From: DATKWV01 sp035529405
Lineage (GTDB): Bacteria > Planctomycetota > Phycisphaerae > Sedimentisphaerales > Anaerobacaceae
Direction of reading: 5' to 3'
Assembly: GCA_035529405.1 (NCBI GenBank)
Contig: DATKWV010000182.1
Location: 1 to 33,554 of the forward strand
Length of the DNA stretch: 33,554 bases
Below, piece by piece: positions 1 to 6,257 of this stretch. The position numbers and the translations under genes were made by a program. The notes beneath the pieces are model-generated. The model was not told the origin of the DNA. It searched no databases and saw only the letters and a program-made list of their open reading frames with translations. Each line of letters opens with the position of its first letter. Position 1 is the stretch's first letter.

Positions 1-67
1 GCCAAATTTTATGTTGACCTGCGGAACCGACGAAGTCAATTAGTGTTAAGCCTGATTCTTCTGTAGG

Positions 68-117
68 CAAAAGCCCTATAGCGCTACTGGTGTGATTAAC
101 CAAAAACCAGGCTTTTG
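68..117 (+). terminator. Possible terminator for a gene entering from the left
   Basis: CAAAAGCC at 68-75 is the reverse complement of GGCTTTTG at 110-117. An inner pairing is also possible (CTGGT 87-91 with ACCAG 106-110). Three T residues follow the 3' arm. The long loop makes this weak as an intrinsic terminator, but it lies just after the two possible upstream stop codons. No other role is suggested by the sequence. Confidence 0.2.
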
Positions 118-186
118 TTTGGAAGGCGATAGTAATAAAAACGAGCCGTCAATCCCAAAGCAGTAGCTGAAAAGGTTAAACACCAA

Positions 187-232
187 AACCGGCCTTGAAT
201 ATTATCTGCGGCAGCTACAGCAGCGGCCGGTT
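187..232 (-). terminator. Candidate intrinsic terminator of the Cys-rich small gene
   Basis: AACCGGCC at 187-194 pairs perfectly with GGCCGGTT at 225-232. The 30-base loop contains a smaller CTGC/GCAG pairing. On the minus strand the stem lies 16 bases past the stop codon of the small gene and runs into a T-rich stretch (TTTTGGTGTTT). This is the expected layout for an end of transcription and supports the upstream small ORF being a real gene. Confidence 0.4.
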
Positions 233-247
233 AATACCGGTAAAGGG

Positions 248-499
248 CTACATATTGAACTTGTTGACGATATAGAGGCGAAGGGGGCATTTACAGAAGT
301 ACTTGTACCCGAAAGAGAACGAATGACCGCATTTTTTGGGCGAGTCTTTTTCGAGGCATTGCACCAAATCTTCCGCGCCGTATTTTTTTATCCTGCTGAC
401 GTTGGTTAAGTTGGAATTGTAGCATTTATAATCAAATTGGCAGGGGAACTGCGTTATTATTTGCTGCATTTTGTTTCTGGCTTCTGTCGTGATCTGCAT
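248..499 (-). CDS. Small Cys-rich hypothetical protein (83 aa)
   Basis: This encodes 83 residues with six cysteines at 20, 26, 48, 57, 69 and 71. The C-terminal part reads FSFGYKYFCKCPLRLYI. The cysteine spacing suggests a small metal-binding or disulfide-containing domain. The end resembles short uncharacterised proteins I recall from Planctomycetota and Desulfobacterota, ending in a CKCPLR-type motif, but I cannot confirm this without a search. No signal peptide or membrane segment is visible, so it is probably cytoplasmic. The ATG at 499 is preceded by a purine-rich AGGGGGAAA at good spacing, and a terminator-like stem follows the stop. It points away from the polysaccharide genes and is probably a separate transcript. 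Function is unknown. Confidence 0.6.
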   Translation of the reverse strand: MQITTEARNKMQQIITQFPCQFDYKCYNSNLTNVSRIKKYGAEDLVQCLEKDSPKKCGHSFSFGYKYFCKCPLRLYIVNKFNM

Positions 500-1056
500 G
501 GTATTTCCCCCTGATTCTGTTTTGTTTTAACCCTTTTAACAGTCACAGAATTACAAAAACAGCCCCATGTTTTCTTCTCCCAACCTGATTTCCGCGCAAG
601 CGCCTAAATCGATATACTATATATTTTATGCTAACAGACAATAAGAAAATTTTAAAAAACACATTTTTTTTGCCAAATTCGGGAACAAGGACAATCAGCG
701 GCCAATATGGTGTGTAACTAGTTGTATTGAAAAGGCTTGTGTGCCAAGGCGTATACAGATTTTCTCGGCAGCTCAACAAAATACCAGCAATTTCCCCATG
801 CGGGGGCGGGATTAACCCGCAGGTTTATAATCTTTTCGGGCCTTGCGCAAAGGGACATAACCTGATGGTAATAAGAGTATATTAACCGGCAGCAGAAACC
901 GGCAAAGCCCTGATTTACGGTGACTGGTCAGTCCGTTACCATCTGACTTCAGACAAGCGTCGGCCACATTTGGAATGAGGGTTGCAGAGCACTTAAACCG
1001 GCACAGTTACATATCATATAGTTATTGCCGCCAAACAAGATGAAAGGAGTTGAAAA
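500..1056. other. Divergent intergenic region, 557 bp, structured
   Basis: This lies between the minus-strand small gene and the plus-strand export gene, so it should hold both promoters. No coding region is convincing: an ORF at 543-779 on the minus strand has no clear ribosome site or recognisable content. Features seen are a CCCC/GGGG stem around 794-805, a GCGGG/CCCGC stem at 806-820, a repeated AACCGGCA motif near 880-905, and imperfect dyads around 915-945 (GACTG/CAGTC core). This may be a structured 5' leader of the export operon. I do not recognise a known riboswitch and cannot place a promoter with confidence. Confidence 0.4.
806..820. repeat. GC-rich hairpin GCGGG-ATTAA-CCCGC
   Basis: A perfect 5-bp stem with a 5-base AT loop. 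It lies directly beside another short stem (CCCC-ATGC-GGGG, about 794-805). The two partly compete for the same G residues. It lies about 240 bases upstream of the export lipoprotein gene. It could be part of a leader RNA or a transcript end for the opposite strand. No T-tract follows directly. Confidence 0.35.
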
Positions 1057-1800
1057 ATGCGAGAGTCGGTAATTCTTTCCAAAGCCTTATCGTTAACGTT
1101 GTTGCTTCTTATGGCAGGCTGTTTCTCATCCAATCCCGCAGATATAGCAGCCTTTGTCAAACCAACCGCCGTCAATATCAGCGCAGACAGTTATATTTTA
1201 CATCCGCCCGACAGGGTTGAGATACACTGCTCGAAGGTTCCGGAGCTTCATCTGCAGACTCAACAAATCCGTCCGGACGGCAAGGTCGCATTTGAGGGTC
1301 TGGGGGAAATACACGCGGCGGGCAAGACACCGAAAGAATTGGCGGCTGTTATCCATGAAAAGATTCTAATGTTGTATGCCTTGACGGGACAACACCCCAT
1401 CGACGTGCGCGTGGTAGCTTTTAGAAGCCAGGTGTACTATGTTCTGGGGCATGTTTTCTTTCCCGGAGCCAAGGTATGTACCGGGCGTGATACTGTATTG
1501 AGAGCCTTGGCCGAATCGCGTCTGAGTAATCTGGCTTGGCTGGAAAGAATACAGGTTATCAGGCCGTCTGCGAATAAAAATGTCAGACCGAAAATATTTG
1601 AGGTGAATTTCGACAGGATGGGTGCACATGGTGACACTGCCAAAAATGTGCTTCTGGAGGAAGGAGACATCATTTATGTACCGCCGACGATTCTGGCGGC
1701 TATAGGTCTGAAGATAGAGGAGTTTGTCAGTCCGATAGGGCGTGCGTTTTCGACGGTGAATATTGTCCAGGGCCCGCCTGGGGCGCGTGACGCGCAATAA
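1057..1800 (+). CDS. Wza/GfcE-type polysaccharide export lipoprotein
   Basis: A 247-residue outer-membrane or periplasmic polysaccharide export protein. The N-terminus has a signal sequence with a lipobox, LLMAGC, so Cys22 is the likely lipidation site. Residues about 42-120 match the Poly_export domain (ILHPPDRVEI, then RPDGKVAFEGLGEIHAAGKT). Residues about 127-215 look like one SLBB domain (YYVLGHVFFPGAK, then LLEEGDIIYVPP). It is shorter than E. coli Wza (about 380 aa) and has fewer SLBB repeats, which is common in exosortase-linked clusters. It should form or gate the export channel together with the Wzc-type protein at 12.2-14.5 kb. The ATG has a strong ribosome site (AAGGAG at 1044-1049). 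It is the first gene of the plus-strand group. Confidence 0.88.
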   Translation: MRESVILSKALSLTLLLLMAGCFSSNPADIAAFVKPTAVNISADSYILHPPDRVEIHCSKVPELHLQTQQIRPDGKVAFEGLGEIHAAGKTPKELAAVIHEKILMLYALTGQHPIDVRVVAFRSQVYYVLGHVFFPGAKVCTGRDTVLRALAESRLSNLAWLERIQVIRPSANKNVRPKIFEVNFDRMGAHGDTAKNVLLEEGDIIYVPPTILAAIGLKIEEFVSPIGRAFSTVNIVQGPPGARDAQ

Positions 1801-1847
1801 TTGGGCGTGCTGCACAACTGAGACTTTGACAGACTGAGCAAGTATCT

Positions 1848-1925
1848 CTGCCTCTTCGGCCTGACGGCTCGGGCGCCCTTGAGAGCTGGGGTATTCACCC
1901 TTGAGGTCGGAGAGGCAGGGTTTTT
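1848..1925 (+). terminator. Candidate terminator or attenuator after the export gene
   Basis: CTGCCTCT at 1848-1855 pairs with AGAGGCAG at 1911-1918, and GGG plus a TTTTT run follows. The 55-base loop has its own GGGG/CACC pairing and two copies of CCCTTGAG. It lies 48 bases after the export gene stop and about 110 bases before the next gene, so it could end or attenuate the transcript between the two. The long loop also allows a small structured RNA element. Confidence 0.35.
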
Positions 1926-2035
1926 GACAGGTCGTAGAGAAAAGGTATTTTTTCATGCGCATTTTTGTGGCCAGGACCGCCCTGAGGTTTTTCTTTTTTA
2001 GTAATTCACCCGGGCTGTAGGAAAGCGGCAATAAA

Positions 2036-2866
2036 ATGCAGTACGAGCTAAGGCGGGAAAGATTAAAGAATTTACATTTTATCAGCACAATCTGGTTTGT
2101 AATTAATGCCGGTTATATGTTGATTGCGGGTTTGCTGCAAACCGGCAGGAAATGGTGGGTGATTGTGTCGGTTTCGGGGTATTCGGCTTTAATAGTATTT
2201 TTGCTTATAAGTCTGTATTTGTTTGCGGTTTTCAAAAACGTGGCCGCCGGTGACAAGACAGCCAAAGAACATTCATTGACCACTTCTGTTTACTATTTGC
2301 TCTTCTACTATGCCAGCCCGTTTATCGGCACAGTGGCTGGTATTTTCGCCGCTGTCAAAAGCAGCACCGTAAGTAATTACCTTCTGGTTATGGCCGCAGG
2401 GTCTTTATGGGTGACTTTTTTGGTTTGGATTATGATTGACCCTCTGCTTGCGGTAATAGAAATTCTGGTACCTCCCGGCCGGCAACACTGGAGGCGGCGT
2501 CTGGCACAAGCGAGGGTCCAACACGCAAAAGACCGGCTGGCCAAAGAGCATTTGCTCGCTGAAGTGCAGGCAAGGGAACAACAGCAGCGCAACTGGTGGC
2601 GCAAGGTTTTGACACCGGCCGCCCGGGAACTTGCGACTTTGCTGACCAGCAGCAACATCACGCACGAGGTTAAGAAAACAAAAGCTGTTGATATCGGCGT
2701 AGATGCCTGGCAAATGGGCGGGCTGAATTGCATGCAGCAGCTTCATTCTATGGCAATGGAAATATCCGGGCGAAACTGCCGAAACTGGAAAATTATCGAT
2801 TATGTCTCAATTTGGTGGGATGGGATAGGAAGCTGGCGAAGTGACTGGCTTGAGAAAGACAGTTAA
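2036..2866 (+). CDS. Four-helix membrane protein, unknown function
   Basis: This 276-residue protein has four likely membrane helices in the first half (about residues 15-36, 42-66, 84-108 and 113-142). A charged helical stretch follows (about 150-200, rich in Arg, Gln, Glu and Ala) that may form a coiled coil. The C-terminal soluble part is about 75 residues long and ends around the motif YVSIWWDGIGSWR. I do not recognise a named family. I believe similar proteins with a WWDGIG-type C-terminus occur beside Planctomycetota polysaccharide loci, but this needs a search. The ATG has only a weak upstream AGGAA at 12 bases. It sits between the export lipoprotein and the beta-barrel gene on the same strand, so a role in the envelope part of the system is likely. 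Function is not assigned. Confidence 0.65.
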   Translation: MQYELRRERLKNLHFISTIWFVINAGYMLIAGLLQTGRKWWVIVSVSGYSALIVFLLISLYLFAVFKNVAAGDKTAKEHSLTTSVYYLLFYYASPFIGTVAGIFAAVKSSTVSNYLLVMAAGSLWVTFLVWIMIDPLLAVIEILVPPGRQHWRRRLAQARVQHAKDRLAKEHLLAEVQAREQQQRNWWRKVLTPAARELATLLTSSNITHEVKKTKAVDIGVDAWQMGGLNCMQQLHSMAMEISGRNCRNWKIIDYVSIWWDGIGSWRSDWLEKDS

Positions 2867-2928
2867 TCAATTCTGTCGCAGGTGGGTCCTCAATTAACTT
2901 TTCAATTTAAACACATAAGGAGATTAAC

Positions 2929-3883
2929 GTGAAAAGTTTACGGATGCCAAAGAGAGTATTTTGGGCTTATGTGATAATTGTTCTTGCCGTTTGCGTATCG
3001 GTTGCTGTTGCATTGGACCCGATGGGACCGGCTTGTTCTCAACTGACAGCCGGGCAATTCAGTGCCGGCGCAGAGTATTCGTGCAGCAGGATGGATGTGA
3101 AATTGGACAACGGCAAAGGCAGCTGGCAGGGCTTTACAAACGGTTCGCTTGAGGCGTTTAATTCGGGCAGGATGTCTTCGACTACCATCGAGAACCTCAA
3201 CCTGTCGAAGGTGTATGCCAATCTCTCGTACGGAATAACCGGCAATTGGCAAGCGGGTCTGCGCCTGGGTGCGGCCAAAGCCGACTTTAACTACAAAGAC
3301 GGTGCCAGACCATTGTTCCCCGTACCTGTTGCCGGGGGGGGGAGGTGTCCTCTTTCCGGACGGACAAAAAGCCGATGGTGACAGCGGGTTCAGTATCGGT
3401 TTGGACAGCAAAGCCACTTTTTACGAAAAGGGCAAACTGAGGGTCGGAGGACTTTTTCAAATCAGCTGGTCACAATCCGACGGTAAAAAAAGCGGTCTGC
3501 ATCCCGTTGACGGCGGCGTAAACGCCTTCATGGGCCCCGCTGAGGGAATACCCTGGTCTCATTCCGTTGATATAAGTATTACGGAAATACAATTGGCGCT
3601 TGGCTCAACTTATCGCCTCACCGAGCGAGTTTCAATTTATGGCGGTCCGTTTTTTCACTTCATCGACGGACACGTGAACGGCAGGTACAGCGAATCGGGC
3701 GAGGCTTTTGGTTCGACTTTGGACTATCGTACGAAATATCGTTATGACATAGATGAGAATTCATTTTTCGGCGGTTACGTGGGCGTGCAGTTCGAGGCTT
3801 TCAGGAACGCCTTGTTTAATATAGAGTACCAGCATACGGCTTTTGCCGACGCACTCGGGATGCAGTTGATATGGAGGTTTTAA
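2929..3883 (+). pseudogene. Outer-membrane beta-barrel protein split by a frameshift in a G9 tract
   Basis: The gene begins with GTG at 2929 after a good AAGGAG (2917-2922). It reads a signal peptide (about residues 1-29, ending ...VSVAVA) and a barrel-like region up to the nine-G run at 3334-3342, then runs out of frame to a stop at 3381. The next frame continues the same kind of sequence to 3883. With eight Gs the reading would pass smoothly through VAGGGGVLFPDGQKADGD and give a 317-residue protein. The rest has alternating polar/aromatic strands and ends in MQLIWRF, a C-terminal Phe typical of the BAM-recognised beta-signal. I therefore read one beta-barrel gene currently out of frame. It may be phase-variable, a true pseudogene, or an assembly error in the homopolymer. 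The substrate is unknown. Confidence 0.75.
3334..3342 (+). repeat. Nine-G homopolymer at the frameshift point
   Basis: A run of nine G residues lies inside the beta-barrel gene exactly where the coding frame changes. Eight or eleven Gs would restore one continuous frame; nine gives early termination at 3381. It is the longest G or C run I noticed in the window. Such tracts are classic sites of slipped-strand mispairing in surface-protein genes, and are also frequent sites of sequencing error. Confidence 0.9.
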
Positions 3884-3952
3884 TACCGCCTCCACAGGGG
3901 GCATTGGCTGGCTGAACAATGCCTGTACGTTTACGTTGCTTTTCGTACCGGC

Positions 3953-3990
3953 ATTGCGTCCGAAGCAGATTTTTCCGCTTCGGACGCAAT
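3953..3990. terminator. Bidirectional hairpin between converging genes
   Basis: A perfect 14-bp stem pairs 3953-3966 (ATTGCGTCCGAAGC) with 3977-3990, around a 10-base loop containing a T5 run. It sits between the beta-barrel gene (plus, ends 3883) and the PEP-CTERM-like gene (minus, ends 4007), where transcripts from both sides must stop. Neither side has a long T-tract, so it could act as a Rho-independent terminator of modest strength or as a 3'-end stabiliser. Confidence 0.6.
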
Positions 3991-4006
3991 ATGCGGTTTC
4001 TGGTCC

Positions 4007-4673
4007 TTACAGGGTTCTTCGCCTATGCAGCCATCCGACAACGCCTACGCCTATGCTGCCCAGTAAAATCGCGCCGGGCGCCGGAAGCATGGAAGTATTG
4101 GAAGTTACATCCAGACGTGCGGTTTCTACTTCCATCTGGTTCAAGCCGCCGCGAACCACCCAGTTGAGTTTGACACCGACCGCCACCCCGTTCAACCAGC
4201 TCGGGTCAAGGTCAAAAGTAGTAGAAGTTAGATGGCTGTGCTGGGTGTCAATAATATCATCGTTGTTGCCTATGCCGGGTTTTATTCCGTAGCGGTCGGC
4301 AAATGTCATGCTGTTTAGCCACATTGTATTGCCGTATCTATCCCGATGGTGCCACACACCGGCCTTGTCCTTGAACCACAGAGCAGCGGAGTTGCCAAGG
4401 TCCAGGTCGTCCACCACTACAGTCAAAGTTGCCCTGGAAATCAATCCGTCCACCAGGGCCTGGTCGTATGCGGTGTGCCCGCCGGGGTACGGATTATCAA
4501 CAGGCAGAAGCTGCCATTGGGTCGAAATCGGGGCTTGCCCATCCCACCAGAAGTTGTCAAGTACGGTCAGTACCTGCACCGGCTGACCTGTATAGGTAAT
4601 CGTGGTGGGGGCTGCAGCAGCACAGGTAACTACCGTAAGAACCAGCAGACTGACTAATATTAAATTTTTCATG
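4007..4673 (-). CDS. PEP-CTERM-like secreted protein with PAPGA sorting signal
   Basis: A 221-residue secreted protein and the likely local substrate of the exosortase at 14.5-16.5 kb. It begins with a signal peptide (MKNLILVSLLVLTVV, cleavage near CAAAA-PTT). The middle part is a predicted extracellular beta-rich domain without a recognised enzyme motif. The last 26 residues have the three-part exosortase signal: the short motif PAPGA, a hydrophobic helix (ILLGSIGVGVVGWL) and a basic tail (HRRRTL). The canonical motif is PEP; PAPGA is a variant I associate with Planctomycetota. A GTG at 4678 would also be in frame, but the ATG at 4673 follows AGGTAGGTG better. It lies 17 bases after the gene starting at 5527 and is probably cotranscribed with it. 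The role of the mature protein is unknown; it may be a matrix or surface protein. Confidence 0.8.
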
Positions 4674-4690
4674 GTCACCTACCTGAAATT

Positions 4691-5527
4691 TTATGCACAT
4701 AAAATGAATCTTGATTTTAAAACACCTTCATTGGTGGTCGTGCCGTAACCAGGGAAATCCGGGGGACCGCGCGAAAGGCTCGAAAAGATAATGCTGAATC
4801 TGAAATAAAGGCGCTGCTGGATTATTGAAACAAAGCGCTTTGAGGCTGTTATTGGAGGAAAGTACGGCGATTCTGTTGCGGGTTGAGGGTACTGGAAGAA
4901 ATGCTTGTTTTGGCGGCAGATATCGGGGCGGTCTGGTTTGTATAACAAATGTTCAGCCGTTGGTTTCGTTTCAGGTATGCCGGCCAGATGACGAAGCAAG
5001 CCTATGTAATCGGTCCCTTCGATGTCACACCGTGTTCGCGAATTGTTTTCGAACGGGTATAAGTTAAGGGCTTTTGTTACCTGCCGGCGCGTAACTGATG
5101 TACCGCGGCACAAATACTCGGCCAGCTTAGGCACAGCATTAAGACCGCCTTGACATGTGTACAGCAGGGTCGTAAACAGGCTCAGCCAAATCCTGCGGTC
5201 TCTAACCAGTGATACACAAACAAATCCGGTCAAAACCAACAGCATGGCCGCCGGTATGACAGGTAAAGCGATTACACCGGTTTTCTGAGAATTGGGTGAA
5301 TATACACCTTCCGTGGGTAACAACGTAATTTCCCGGCCGATTGCAGCCAGGCTTGTATCGAAAGACTCGAAGACCTCAACGGTGTTACACGACTCAGGTA
5401 CCAGGCTGCCGCCGGTCAGGCAGAGTTTGTGATTATTTGTCGTAGGTGCTGCTCGGGCAGAAGTTATCAGCATCATTAGCGCACATACCGTCACGGCTAT
5501 AACTAAATTTCTGTATTCGCGTTTCAT
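4691..5527 (-). CDS. Secreted/membrane hypothetical protein paired with the PEP-CTERM gene
   Basis: This 278-residue product starts with a clear signal sequence (about residues 1-26, ending ITSARA). It has a second hydrophobic segment at about 89-108 (IPAAMLLVLTGFVCVSLVRD) followed by RRIWLSLF. That central block (TGFVCVSLVRDRR) seems to recur in small Planctomycetota proteins near exosortase genes, though I cannot verify this. The C-terminal 150 residues are rich in Pro, Tyr and Arg, with no domain I recognise; the stretch DIEGTDYIGLLRHLAGIPE looks conserved-like. The start ATG lacks a clear Shine-Dalgarno sequence. The product could be a transmembrane protein with a short outside part, or the real gene could end sooner and the tail be unusual. 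It is the first gene of a two-gene unit with the PAPGA protein. Function is unknown. Confidence 0.55.
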   Translation of the reverse strand: MKREYRNLVIAVTVCALMMLITSARAAPTTNNHKLCLTGGSLVPESCNTVEVFESFDTSLAAIGREITLLPTEGVYSPNSQKTGVIALPVIPAAMLLVLTGFVCVSLVRDRRIWLSLFTTLLYTCQGGLNAVPKLAEYLCRGTSVTRRQVTKALNLYPFENNSRTRCDIEGTDYIGLLRHLAGIPETKPTAEHLLYKPDRPDICRQNKHFFQYPQPATESPYFPPITASKRFVSIIQQRLYFRFSIIFSSLSRGPPDFPGYGTTTNEGVLKSRFILCA

Positions 5528-5586
5528 GGCAGCGATACTGTATGGCGTTCTGCCGGTACATTCTGCGGCCTTACCGCATGCCGGCG

Positions 5587-5592
5587 ATTATA
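5587..5592 (-). promoter_or_regulatory. Possible -10 box for the secreted-protein unit
   Basis: On the minus strand the sequence reads TATAAT about 60 bases upstream of the ATG at 5527, within an AT-rich stretch (AAAAAAATATATTATAAT). The -35 position has only a poor match (AATAAG), as expected for an activator-dependent promoter. No experimental support is available. Confidence 0.25.
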
Positions 5593-5620
5593 ATATATTT
5601 TTTTCCCACCTTATTTACCA

Positions 5621-5653
5621 GGTTTGACAGCCTCGCGTAGAGGCTGTCAAACC
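5621..5653. promoter_or_regulatory. Perfect 14-bp inverted repeat, operator or transcript end
   Basis: GGTTTGACAGCCTC at 5621-5634 and its exact reverse complement at 5640-5653 flank a 5-base loop. For the large minus-strand operon it lies 190 bases past the luxR stop and could be a terminator hairpin, but no T-tract follows. Relative to the TATAAT-like element it would sit at roughly -41 to -73 of the next unit, a usual place for an activator dyad. Both readings fit the sequence. Confidence 0.45.
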
Positions 5654-5843
5654 CAGCTTAGCGGAGGGGGGTGATGAGCTTTTTATTGTTTCCGTATCTT
5701 CTAAAATCTCATGTTCTCAGCTTCCAGTTTGCCAGAACACCTTCAAGTTAATGTTAAACAACACCAAGCCGCTGTAAATCGGGGCAGAATCTATTTTTGC
5801 TGTAGTAAGAAGTACTCTTGTTTTTATAGGAATAGCCCCTATG

Positions 5844-6257
5844 TCAGATGTTATTCTGCAATTTTTTCTCGGCGGCTTCGCGAGCAATTTCGGACCGGGA
5901 TGCGATTTCTGATATGGCAATGGGCGCCGCACCCGGTTTTGAGGGAATGTAAAACCTGTTGATGTCTTCAATAAATCTTAATAAAAGCAAAATTTTGCTT
6001 TCAACGCGGATTCTTTTGTAAAGATTCCGCAGGTGGGTTTTAACTGTCCCGTGCCTTATCTTCAGGGCCTTGGATATTTCACTATTATTAAATCCCCGGC
6101 AAACAAGTATTGCCACCTGCAATTCCCTTGGGGTCATGTGGTACCGTTCTTTAAGATAAAGCCATTGTCGTTCGTCAAGCAGTATCCCCTTGGGCCGCTT
6201 AAAGAGCGAATCCTCCTTTTTCATATTGTTATTAGTAGGTAGCGGCGCCATGGTCAT
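5844..6257 (-). CDS. Short LuxR/GerE-type HTH regulator
   Basis: A 137-residue DNA-binding protein. Residues about 41-97 form a GerE/LuxR helix-turn-helix (MTPRELQVAILVCRGFNNSEISKAL..., then HGTVKTHLRNLYKR), with the usual TPRE opening and the T-V-K-T-H-L recognition helix. There is no receiver, autoinducer-binding or PAS domain; only about 40 residues precede the HTH. It may be constitutively active, or controlled by a partner or by its level. The ATG at 6257 overlaps the TGA of the TPR gene by four bases (ATGA), indicating translational coupling; a second in-frame ATG at 6251 is possible. It probably regulates this locus, and the dyad at 5621-5653 is a candidate site, but that is inference. 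Confidence 0.85.
   Translation of the reverse strand: MTMAPLPTNNNMKKEDSLFKRPKGILLDERQWLYLKERYHMTPRELQVAILVCRGFNNSEISKALKIRHGTVKTHLRNLYKRIRVESKILLLLRFIEDINRFYIPSKPGAAPIAISEIASRSEIAREAAEKKLQNNI

Larger units (their letters stand above)
1..247. other. No confident gene; left-edge stretch
   Basis: No convincing complete gene lies here. Plus-strand frames entering from the left edge end at stops at 41-43 and 64-66, so the tail of an upstream plus-strand gene could be present. The remnant is too short to identify. Two inverted repeats, listed separately, fall in this stretch and could be transcript ends: one for a plus-strand gene entering from the left and one for the minus-strand gene that stops at 248. 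Confidence 0.4.
5528..5843. other. Intergenic region between luxR and the secreted-protein unit
   Basis: This 316-bp stretch lies between the end of the LuxR-type gene and the start of the secreted-protein unit, both on the minus strand. It contains a 14-bp dyad (5621-5653), a TATAAT-like -10 element (5587-5592) and a small TGCGG/CCGCA stem near 5563-5577. No ORF here has a convincing ribosome site or recognisable content. It probably holds the end of the large operon and the promoter of the downstream pair. Confidence 0.45.

Noticed and set aside
543..779. 78-residue minus-strand ORF in the divergent intergenic region
   Set aside because: No ribosome site, no recognisable domain, and low-complexity composition; likely chance.
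875..945. Possible c-di-GMP-I riboswitch (GCAAAGCC-like string and GAAA nearby)
   Set aside because: The GCAAACC half, the order of elements and the P1 pairing could not be matched; a covariance model search would decide.
1366..2088. 240-residue minus-strand ORF opposite the export lipoprotein gene
   Set aside because: Shadow of a clear Poly_export gene; composition and content do not resemble a protein family.
2929..3381. Reading the two beta-barrel ORFs as two separate genes
   Set aside because: They meet at the G9 tract, lack a second ribosome site, and join into one sensible protein when one G is removed.
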